Source: Vampirovibrionales bacterium
GTDB taxonomy: Bacteria; Cyanobacteriota; Vampirovibrionia; Vampirovibrionales; JAJTHC01
Direction of reading: 5' to 3'
Assembly (NCBI GenBank): GCA_021299615.1
Contig: JAJTHC010000090.1
Span: forward strand, 1-8,409
Length of the DNA: 8,409 nt
How positions within the stretch are numbered: the first letter of the stretch is position 1; each line of letters begins with the position of its first letter. Below the pieces are notes generated by a model. It saw nothing but the letters and a program-made list of their open reading frames with translations. It did not search any database and was not told the DNA's origin. The position numbers and the translations under genes are program-made. This document shows, piece by piece, positions 1 through 6,137 of the stretch.

Positions 1-2033
1 GGTTTTACGACAATATCTTCAATATCATAGGCTTCATCGACAATTAAGCCGTATTGATTGATGCCTACGCTTAAGACCAATAAGGTATAATCACTTTCAG
101 GGGTTTGGCGTCTAATTTCGGGGAGCTGTTCTCTCGCCACAGGGTCACTAAAGCGAGCATCTTCAATGTTTCGACGGGCGTCATTAGGCTTTTGAAGATT
201 CAAGACATCGGAAAGTTTGACGAGGGGCAACCAGTTGCCTCTTAAACGTAAGACCGATGCTTCACCAATACGTTCAATCCGTTGATGCACTTCACTGGCT
301 TTAACACGCACAAGTTCAAGCAAGTTGACACGAGGCACCGCAAAGCGTTCTTCGCCCACCCCTACCACCAAGCAGGGAATAATCGCCAAGGTCAACGGCA
401 ATTGTAAGACCACTGCCGAACCTTTGCCCAAGGTGGATTCCAAATACACATGCCCACCCAAGGCTTCGATGTTGGCTCTTACCACATCCATACCCACGCC
501 ACGACCCGAAAGATCGGTGACCGCTTCAGCGGTCGAAAGCCCTGCATGGAAAATGAGATTGAGTTTTTCTTGGTGACTTAAATCATCAAACTCGGCTTGC
601 GTCATCACGCCATTGGCAATGGCTTTACGCCCTAAGGCTTCGGTGTCAATGCCTTTGCCGTCATCTTCAATGCGTAAGTGAATCTGCCCAGCTTCATGGA
701 AGGCGTGTAAGGTAATGGTGCCAGAAGGTGATTTACCTGCGTCTTTTCGCTTTTCAGGCGATTCAATCCCGTGATCACACGCATTACGAATCATATGCGT
801 CAACGGATCGCTCAAGCCTTCTAAAATGCTTTTGTCCAACTCAACATCTTGTCCAATCATTTGCAACTGGATTTTTTTGTTCAATTGCTTGGAAAGATCC
901 CGCACAATACGAGGGAATCGACGAAATACGTTTTCAATCGGTTGCATACGGGTTTGCATAATATGATCTTGCAACTGATTGGTGACGGTATTAATACTGT
1001 CTAGCACTTGTGCGAAACTTTCATTTTTCGAGCTAAGTTGTTTGTCGGATTGGACGGCACGCATGAGCTGATTTCGAGCCAGTACCAATTCCCCTGCAAA
1101 ATCCATTAAGGTATTCAATAAATCCACACGCACACGCAGGGTGTCGTAACTCACTTCAGTGGTTGAAGTGGCTGGAGCTTCCACTTTGACTTCAGGCGTT
1201 TCGTTGTAAAATTGAGCATCCGTTTGAGGGGTGCTAATAACTTCATCCATAATCGGCACTTCATAATCGCCTAATTGACCTTCTTCTAAGTCTAAGGCAT
1301 GAAGCACCAAGTCTTTTTCTAAGACGGTGGAAAAAAGCACATGAAAATTCGCAGGCGGTGCATCGCTTTCAAGTTCTGAAACCGTACTCGCCAACACCGT
1401 GCCAATCGATTCAACATTACCAATAAAGTCATTGTAACTGCGGTTCATATCAAACAAATGTAGATTTGTGTCCAGTTCAGCGACATACACAAACTGCCCG
1501 ATACGTTTGGCTTTTTCGACACGATCACTTTCCACAGAAATACTGGGAGCTATTTTGTTAGTGTTACGGCTGGCTCTTGATTCATCTGTGCTGGGGTCGG
1601 GCTTGGGCAAGGCAAAATCGTTCGAACCTGCGTGGTAGGGGGTGTCGGCTTTACTGTAATGTCTTAGGGCATCTTCTAAGGCGGTTGTGTCCAAGCTTTC
1701 ACTGAGGTGGATGTCGTCCACCATGACATTGAGCAAGTCCACGCCCATGAGCAAGGGTTCCACTACATGAGGATGAGGAATCAAGACGCCGTCTCTCACA
1801 CGCATCAAAACGCTTTCCATGAGGTGAGACACCTGCTTTAGCCGTTCAAAGCCAAAGAAGCCTGAAGCTCCCTTAATACTGTGAATGGCTCTAAAAATTC
1901 GGTTGACGATTTCTTGGCTCACTTGAGGGGCTTGCTTTTCAAGTGCTAATAAATCGGGTTCAATCGATTCAAGGTGTTCAGCACTTTCACTCAGAAAGTC
2001 TTGAAGAAGGGAATCGTCTTGATGTTCGCTCAT
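1..2033 (-). CDS. cheA: Chemotaxis sensor histidine kinase CheA (3' end cut by window edge)
   Basis: CheA is the cytoplasmic kinase that autophosphorylates on a histidine in response to chemoreceptor arrays and passes phosphate to CheY/CheB. I translated 677 codons from ATG 2033-2031, which has AAGGA 10 nt upstream. In order: an Hpt (P1) domain with the phosphorylatable H51 in FRAIHSIKGASGFFGF; a linker and small domain (about 180-250) in the P2 position; a P3 dimerisation helix pair starting near T298 (LRVRVDLLNTLMDFAGELV); a P4 kinase domain with N-box N417 (HMIRNACDHG), G1 at D458 (EDDGKGI) and G2 at G510 (SGRGVGMDVV); and a CheW-like P5 domain from about 548. The open frame reaches base 1 in a typical P5 ending (VDEAYDIEDIVVK), so perhaps a dozen residues, or an extra receiver domain, lie outside. 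All catalytic boxes are intact. No cheW, cheY or receptor gene is visible here. Confidence 0.95.
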   Translation of the reverse strand, partial: MSEHQDDSLLQDFLSESAEHLESIEPDLLALEKQAPQVSQEIVNRIFRAIHSIKGASGFFGFERLKQVSHLMESVLMRVRDGVLIPHPHVVEPLLMGVDLLNVMVDDIHLSESLDTTALEDALRHYSKADTPYHAGSNDFALPKPDPSTDESRASRNTNKIAPSISVESDRVEKAKRIGQFVYVAELDTNLHLFDMNRSYNDFIGNVESIGTVLASTVSELESDAPPANFHVLFSTVLEKDLVLHALDLEEGQLGDYEVPIMDEVISTPQTDAQFYNETPEVKVEAPATSTTEVSYDTLRVRVDLLNTLMDFAGELVLARNQLMRAVQSDKQLSSKNESFAQVLDSINTVTNQLQDHIMQTRMQPIENVFRRFPRIVRDLSKQLNKKIQLQMIGQDVELDKSILEGLSDPLTHMIRNACDHGIESPEKRKDAGKSPSGTITLHAFHEAGQIHLRIEDDGKGIDTEALGRKAIANGVMTQAEFDDLSHQEKLNLIFHAGLSTAEAVTDLSGRGVGMDVVRANIEALGGHVYLESTLGKGSAVVLQLPLTLAIIPCLVVGVGEERFAVPRVNLLELVRVKASEVHQRIERIGEASVLRLRGNWLPLVKLSDVLNLQKPNDARRNIEDARFSDPVAREQLPEIRRQTPESDYTLLVLSVGINQYGLIVDEAYDIEDIVVK

Positions 2034-2094
2034 GGGGGGAGGATCCTTACATTGAAAAGTATTCTTTGAATAGACTAATACTATAGACAAGGGT

Positions 2095-2129
2095 TTTCTT
2101 TCATTGTAAAGGGGCTTTCCTTCATTGTA
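2095..2129 (-). repeat. Tandem direct repeat TACAATGAAnGAAA in the cheA leader
   Basis: On the minus strand TACAATGAAGGAAA (2129-2116) is repeated as TACAATGAAAGAAA (2108-2095), with 13 of 14 identical and a 21-bp offset, or two helical turns. The first copy contains the predicted cheA -10 box; the second is in the early transcribed leader. The spacing suits a dimeric DNA-binding protein on one face of the helix, but it could also be chance in AT-rich DNA. Confidence 0.4.
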
Positions 2130-2151
2130 GAAAGTCGCACATCCTTTTCAA
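2124..2151 (-). promoter_or_regulatory. Predicted sigma70-type promoter of cheA
   Basis: Read on the minus strand, a -35 box TTGAAA (2151-2146, 5/6 to consensus) and a -10 box TACAAT (2129-2124, 5/6) are separated by 16 nt. Transcription would start near 2117, giving a leader of about 84 nt before the cheA ATG. It lies after the stop of the nuclease gene, so cheA is probably transcribed on its own. This is a match by eye, not an experiment. Confidence 0.6.
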
Positions 2152-2198
2152 TCATTCGGAGGATGAATGTTCTCTATATATTTTAAAGAATTTTAAAA

Positions 2199-2867
2199 TC
2201 ATTCGTTTGAAGGAAGTGTCCATAGTCCTTTTTTCGAGGCTTGAGCGTTTTTCTCTAAAGCCTTCATCTCATCTTGATGAGCAACATTCGGGGCATAAAT
2301 CATGACCTTTGCTAGCCCTGATTTCAACAAGCCCGCATTGACACTTTCGCCCCCCTTGGCTTGCAAATAGACCCACGCCAAGGTTCTGCCATAACGATCC
2401 CGTATTTTTTTGTCAAATTCTAAGTATACAACCTTCGCTTCGGTCATTTTTTTGGTATAAGCCTGCGCTTCTAAACCAAAAGGTTGAGCTTTGCCTGTGG
2501 GGTTTCGCTTGGAACGCTTAGTTTCGGGCGTATCCACCTGTAAAAAGCGGATTTTTTCGTTGGGGGATTCGATCAAGCCGTTGCCGTTTAAATCGCAAGA
2601 AATCGTATCGCCATCGATGATTTTGAGAACTTGGCACGCCTTACGCTCCGTAAATCCTTCGGAGATTCTTTTGGCAGAAGGCGACACTTTAGTGTCAATT
2701 TTAGCTTGGTTGACGGAAGAAGAGCCATGCTGCTGCGTTTGCTTGGTCGGTGTTGTGGGAGGAGGTGTCAAATTAAACCAGTCATTCGGCAACAGAAAGA
2801 TCCCGATAAAAAGAAGCAATATCAGAATAGAGCGTTTTCGTAATGTTTTCAAGAAATCTTTTTTCAC
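2199..2867 (-). CDS. Thermonuclease-family (SNase-like) protein, membrane-anchored or secreted
   Basis: This 222-residue protein belongs to the staphylococcal nuclease family, Ca2+-dependent enzymes that cleave DNA and RNA. A positively charged N-terminus followed by a hydrophobic stretch (about 13-27) is a signal peptide or N-terminal anchor, then a Pro/Thr/Gln-rich linker (about 35-60). The nuclease domain runs from about 76 to 217. All five residues essential in staphylococcal nuclease are present by alignment: D87 (IIDGDT), R107 (IRFLQ), D112 and E115 (VDTPETK), and R161 (YGRTLAWVY). Between D87 and R107 the family loop is about 6 residues longer and reads DLNGNGLIE (92-100), like an EF-hand calcium loop. 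C79 and C91 could form a disulfide if exported. The start is GTG at 2867 with no strong Shine-Dalgarno; TTG at residue 6 is an alternative. It lies 85 nt after korB with a terminator between, so it is probably weakly co-transcribed or uses an unseen promoter. Confidence 0.9.
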   Translation of the reverse strand: MKKDFLKTLRKRSILILLLFIGIFLLPNDWFNLTPPPTTPTKQTQQHGSSSVNQAKIDTKVSPSAKRISEGFTERKACQVLKIIDGDTISCDLNGNGLIESPNEKIRFLQVDTPETKRSKRNPTGKAQPFGLEAQAYTKKMTEAKVVYLEFDKKIRDRYGRTLAWVYLQAKGGESVNAGLLKSGLAKVMIYAPNVAHQDEMKALEKNAQASKKGLWTLPSNE

Positions 2868-2896
2868 AGCAATGGGTCTCTACTTGCCAAAAGTAC

Positions 2897-2928
2897 AAAA
2901 GCCCTTATTCAAAAAAATAAGGGCTTTT
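2897..2928 (-). terminator. Intrinsic terminator downstream of korB
   Basis: AAAAGCCCTTATT (2897-2909) and AATAAGGGCTTTT (2916-2928) form a perfect 13-bp stem around a 6-nt loop. On the minus strand the stem ends in TTTT followed by GTACTTTT, a usable U-tract. It lies 24 nt past the korB stop and 29 nt before the nuclease GTG, so it would end the korAB transcript. Its A-tract on the other side makes it potentially bidirectional. Confidence 0.85.
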
Positions 2929-2952
2929 GAAATATCTAACGGTCTAAATCAC

Positions 2953-3957
2953 CTAAACCACAAACTCTTCGCAAGCAGAAGAGAGATCCGTATTGGCGAT
3001 CATGTTGTCGTCGTGGAAAGGGACATCCATTGGGGCGTATTCACGCAACAACGGAATGTTCGTTTCTAAGCGATCCGCATAGGTCGGCAAGTCTACTTTC
3101 CAGTAAGTGCCTAAAACCACACGATCCGTTAAACGATAGGCTTCCGCAATCGCGGCGATTTTCTTGGCTTGATACGCTTCTAAATCGCTCGCATCTTCCA
3201 CAAAACCGTTATAGCCTGTTTCTTCCAAGTACTGTAAACGAGGCAACTCGCTTTGACCTGAATTCACCGTTTCCGTATAGTATTCTTTAGGGTGCAAATC
3301 GTTGTAAGTTGGGCAAGGTTGATGAACATCCACCAAGCTAACCCCACGATGGTTAATCGCATCCATAATCGTTTGCTTGAGATGCTTGGCATCAAAGGCG
3401 TAAGAACGAGCTACAAAGGTGTAGCCTGAAGCGATCGCCAAAGCAAGGGGATTAATGGCTTGCGAAATATGGGGCAATGCCAAACTTTTCGGTTGCATAC
3501 CCACTTCAAGGGTAGGAGAAGCCTGCCCTTTCGTCAATCCATACACTTCATTGTTAAACACAATGTAGGTAATATCCACATTACGACGCCCAGCGTGTAG
3601 AAAGTGACCTGCCCCAATGCCGTAACCATCGCCGTCACCACCTGTGGCAATAACCACGTTATTGGGGTTAGCGATTTTAGCTCCTAAGGCGTAGGGTAAG
3701 ACACGTCCGTGAAGGGTGTGAATACCGTAAGCTTGAAGGTATTGAGCCGATTTGCCTGAACAGCCGATGCCTGCAAAGAACTCAACCTTCCAAGGTTGAA
3801 GTTGTAGTTCAGAAACGGCTTGCTGAATGGCATTCACGATGCCGAAATCTCCACAACCAGGACACCAGTCAGGGTTTTTATCGGAACGCAATTGAAAGGG
3901 CTTCAATTTAACGTCCAAGGTCGGGAGTGTTTGTTCTGTTTGTTGCTTAGTGGCCAT
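2953..3957 (-). CDS. korB: 2-oxoacid:ferredoxin oxidoreductase, beta subunit (probably 2-oxoglutarate)
   Basis: The beta subunit binds thiamine diphosphate and a [4Fe-4S] cluster and, with KorA, catalyses 2-oxoglutarate + CoA + oxidised ferredoxin to succinyl-CoA + CO2 + reduced ferredoxin, reversibly, in the cytoplasm. The 334 residues include the WCPGCGDFG motif (C32, C35), GIGCSGK (C66) and HQPCPTYND (C215), the four expected cluster ligands. The ThDP/Mg site is GGDGDGYGIG (106-115) with FNNEVYGLTKGQASPT (134-149). The length is typical of the two-subunit enzymes. The ATG (3957-3955) overlaps the last 11 nt of korA, and an AAAGGTGG Shine-Dalgarno within korA lies 9 nt upstream, which indicates translational coupling. 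No ferredoxin domain is fused, so a separate ferredoxin must accept the electrons. Related enzymes act on pyruvate or branched-chain oxoacids; substrate choice is inferred from family similarity only. Confidence 0.93.
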   Translation of the reverse strand: MATKQQTEQTLPTLDVKLKPFQLRSDKNPDWCPGCGDFGIVNAIQQAVSELQLQPWKVEFFAGIGCSGKSAQYLQAYGIHTLHGRVLPYALGAKIANPNNVVIATGGDGDGYGIGAGHFLHAGRRNVDITYIVFNNEVYGLTKGQASPTLEVGMQPKSLALPHISQAINPLALAIASGYTFVARSYAFDAKHLKQTIMDAINHRGVSLVDVHQPCPTYNDLHPKEYYTETVNSGQSELPRLQYLEETGYNGFVEDASDLEAYQAKKIAAIAEAYRLTDRVVLGTYWKVDLPTYADRLETNIPLLREYAPMDVPFHDDNMIANTDLSSACEEFVV

Positions 3958-5791
3958 TGATCAGCACCACCTTTCTTGATTGCTTTTCTTGCACTTCTTT
4001 AACGGCTTCTAAAATCTCACATTGTGAGAAGGGACGCCCCGTATATTTCACGGCTTTATGTTCAATATCAATACCTGTTTCTTGACGAATCAACTTCGCC
4101 AACTGATTCGTGAAATTGCTTTCAATAATCAGACGCTGTTTGGCATTGTTAAGGATGCGTGTAATGGCATCCACAGGGAAGGGAGACATTAAGCGAATAT
4201 GCAAGTAATTGACGGATTTGCCTTGTTCCGCAAAACGTTCGAGTGCGTCTAAGACCGCACCTTTCGTCGAACCCCAACCAATAATGGTGAGATCCGCATT
4301 TTCAGGACCGTACACTTTAAATTGCAAATGTTCAGGAATCTCATTCGCTGCCACAAGCAATTTTCTAGCACGCTTTTCCATCATTTGCATGCGAACCGCT
4401 GGCTCTTCCGTAATGAAGCCGTATTCGGTATGCTCGTCACCCGTTAAGAAGTGAATCCCACCAGGAGTCCCGGGAATAGGGCGAGGTGAAATGCCGTCTT
4501 CGGTGATTTGGAAACGTGGGAACTTTGGCAAACCTGTGGACGGATCAGCAGGATCGTAAGAATCCACTTTGGTGACTCGCTTACCACGATCGACACGCAA
4601 GCCTTGATCCGCAAACTTCTTAATGCTTTGTGTGGAGTTCGCCAAGGCTTTGTCCACCAAAACAATCACAGGGGTTTGGTAACGTTCTGCGAAGTTGAAG
4701 CAGTTGAAGCCATCTTCAAAACATTCTTCCATATCTCCAGGAGACAAAACGATTTTGGGGAAGTCGCCGTGACCGATGTTCACCGCAAACAACAAGTCGC
4801 CTTGCTCACTACGAGTGGGCAAGCCTGTTGAAGGGCCTCCACGCATGTAGTTGAAAATAACGGTCGGCACTTCGTTCATACCCGCCCAGCCGATGCCTTC
4901 GGCTTTCAAGCAGAAACCAGGTCCTGAAGTCGCAGTAGCCACACGAGCTCCTGTAACGGCGGCTCCGTTTGCCATGTTGATCGATGCAATTTCATCTTCG
5001 GCTTGGTAAACGACAATGCCGTATTCGCTATGCTGTTCCAAGTAGATACATTCATCAACCGCAGGGGTGATGGAATAGTACGTTTGAAAACGCATACCTG
5101 CTTTAAGCTTACCAATACCACAGGCCGCCGCACCGTTCATCAGCAAGCGTGATTCGGCTTCGGGCTTGTTGGGCTGTTCTTGCATTTGGTACTTAAAGTC
5201 TTGAGCATGAGCAATGGCTTTAATGGCTTCATATGCCTTAATGCCTGCTTTTAAGTTAATGCCCACTAGCTTGGATTTTTTACCGTGGAACAAGCCTTTA
5301 AGAGCTTCTTCAAGGACATCCACACCCACGCCATACAAAGCGAGAGACGCCGCCACGGAAATGGTGTTTTTCACAATCGCCAATTTCGCTGCGGGCTTGC
5401 CTTCTTCTTCAGCCAATTCACGGATGATACCTTCATAATCCAAAGGGAAAAGCTTGACGCTAGCATCCATTTCAAGCACTTCAGGCTTGGTCAAACCAGG
5501 ATCATAAATCAACGCCCCTTCAGGCAAAATTTCGTGGGCATGAATGACGGCCGTAGAGTCTTCAAAAGTGGCGAGCATATGAATGGGATCAATATGCGAA
5601 CGCACGACATCGTGACTGGCACGAATTTGGAAGTAACTATGCTTCCCTTTAATGTTTGAGTGATATTCACGCTTACCGTAGACCCAGAATCCAGCAACCG
5701 CCATTGCACGGGCAAATAAGGTTGCCGAAGAATCGACGCCACTACCTTGTGGACCACCGATCATCCAGCTAGTTTCAGTTATTCGGCTCAT
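3947..5791 (-). CDS. korA: 2-oxoacid:ferredoxin oxidoreductase, gamma-alpha fusion subunit
   Basis: This 614-residue subunit pairs with the KorB encoded immediately downstream. The N-terminal part (about 8-195) is the gamma domain, with a glycine-rich motif (GGPQGSGVD, 12-20) and REYHSNIKGKHSYFQIR (41-57). The alpha domain starts near 225 and contains the pyrimidine-binding core and CoA/substrate region: YYSITP (238-243), YQAEDEIASINMANGAA (262-278), ATSGPGF (287-293) and the family hallmark GGPSTGLPTRSEQGDL (318-333). The C-terminal transketolase-like part (about 498-600) holds TIIGWGSTKGA and the RPFSQCEI tail. The usual YPITP motif is YSITP here, a Pro-to-Ser change. The ATG is at 5791-5789 with AAGGA 9 nt upstream. 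An oxoglutarate enzyme is the best reading; another 2-oxoacid is possible. The gene heads a two-gene operon transcribed leftward and ending at the 2897-2928 hairpin. Confidence 0.93.
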   Translation of the reverse strand: MSRITETSWMIGGPQGSGVDSSATLFARAMAVAGFWVYGKREYHSNIKGKHSYFQIRASHDVVRSHIDPIHMLATFEDSTAVIHAHEILPEGALIYDPGLTKPEVLEMDASVKLFPLDYEGIIRELAEEEGKPAAKLAIVKNTISVAASLALYGVGVDVLEEALKGLFHGKKSKLVGINLKAGIKAYEAIKAIAHAQDFKYQMQEQPNKPEAESRLLMNGAAACGIGKLKAGMRFQTYYSITPAVDECIYLEQHSEYGIVVYQAEDEIASINMANGAAVTGARVATATSGPGFCLKAEGIGWAGMNEVPTVIFNYMRGGPSTGLPTRSEQGDLLFAVNIGHGDFPKIVLSPGDMEECFEDGFNCFNFAERYQTPVIVLVDKALANSTQSIKKFADQGLRVDRGKRVTKVDSYDPADPSTGLPKFPRFQITEDGISPRPIPGTPGGIHFLTGDEHTEYGFITEEPAVRMQMMEKRARKLLVAANEIPEHLQFKVYGPENADLTIIGWGSTKGAVLDALERFAEQGKSVNYLHIRLMSPFPVDAITRILNNAKQRLIIESNFTNQLAKLIRQETGIDIEHKAVKYTGRPFSQCEILEAVKEVQEKQSRKVVLINGH

Positions 5792-5820
5792 AGAACAACA
5801 TCCTTGGGCATTAAGCCACC

Positions 5821-5847
5821 GTCTTAAAATCCCAAATGGGAAAAGAC
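5821..5847 (-). promoter_or_regulatory. Imperfect dyad in the korA leader
   Basis: The outer arms GTCTT (5821-5825) and AAGAC (5843-5847) enclose the inner arms TCCCA and TGGGA separated by AA, with unequal A-rich internal loops. It ends about 30 nt upstream of the korA ATG, inside the predicted leader. It could be an operator or a small mRNA hairpin; it lacks a U-tract, so it is not a standard terminator. Confidence 0.3.
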
Positions 5848-5950
5848 ACGTTTGTAACTGTCATAATAGGTGCGATGCTTTACTTTCTTTCATTTGCACA
5901 AAGGCTCATTTAAGGAAGCAACAGACAAAATCCCTATGTTTAACAAAACT

Positions 5951-5978
5951 AGTTTAGCACAGCCTTAAAATAGAGCAA
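5951..5978 (-). promoter_or_regulatory. Candidate promoter of korAB
   Basis: On the minus strand TTGCTC (5978-5973) and TAAACT (5956-5951) are 16 nt apart, and TGC directly precedes the -10 as an extended -10 element. Each box matches consensus at about 4 of 6 positions. Transcription from here would give a leader of about 150 nt before korA. The match is modest and no better alternative was seen. Confidence 0.35.
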
Positions 5979-6006
5979 ACCTTTTTCTTCAAATCGCTTG
6001 GATAAA

Positions 6007-6021
6007 GGGTTTACAAAACCC
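6007..6021. repeat. Perfect 6-bp inverted repeat GGGTTT-ACA-AAACCC
   Basis: The 6-bp arms flank a 3-nt centre, and an outer TTGG/CAA adds partial symmetry. It sits about 120 bp upstream of the repeat-protein start and about 30 bp upstream (relative to korA transcription) of the candidate korA -35. It looks more like a protein-binding site than an RNA hairpin. Function unknown. Confidence 0.25.
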
Positions 6022-6083
6022 AACTTTACGTTTCGTTACATTTAGGCAATTCATTTCCACTGTCGTACTTTATTAGTTCACAG

Positions 6084-6112
6084 TTACACCCATTCTAGCA
6101 ACGTGCTACATT
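6084..6112 (+). promoter_or_regulatory. Weak candidate promoter of the repeat-protein gene, with overlapping dyad
   Basis: TACATT (6107-6112) preceded by TGC is an extended -10-like site; the only -35 at 17 nt is the poor TTACAC (6084-6089). The dyad TAGCA-ACG-TGCTA (6096-6108) overlaps the -10, a placement that suits a repressor. The start would be near 6119, with AGGGA (6123-6127) as ribosome binding site 10 nt before ATG 6138. Confidence 0.25.
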
Positions 6113-6137
6113 CAATTAGCACAGGGACTTTTGGCAT

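Larger units (their letters stand above)
5792..6137. other. Divergent intergenic region between korAB and the repeat-protein gene
   Basis: I see no convincing gene in these 346 bases. They should contain the promoters of korAB (leftward) and of the gene at 6138 (rightward). Visible elements are a dyad near the korA start, a weak leftward extended -10 promoter at 5951-5978, the inverted repeat GGGTTT-ACA-AAACCC (6007-6021), a weak rightward extended -10 candidate near 6107, and four copies of TAGCA/TGCTA. The DNA is AT-richer than the flanking genes. No tRNA or recognised riboswitch was evident. Confidence 0.6.

Noticed and set aside
325..961. Plus-strand open frames of 83 and 77 codons
   Set aside because: They are antisense to the kinase and CheW-like regions of cheA, whose frame is continuous and shows all expected motifs.
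2180..2199. AT-only inverted repeat ATTTTAAA-GAAT-TTTAAAAT as terminator of the nuclease gene
   Set aside because: The stem has no G-C pairs and overlaps the stop codon; too weak to call as an intrinsic terminator.
2491..3069. 192-codon open frame on the plus strand
   Set aside because: It lies opposite the nuclease and korB genes and crosses the terminator between them; its translation has no domain and both minus-strand genes have intact catalytic motifs.
4209..5659. Several 70-124 codon plus-strand frames
   Set aside because: Antisense shadows of korA; no ribosome binding sites or recognisable protein features.
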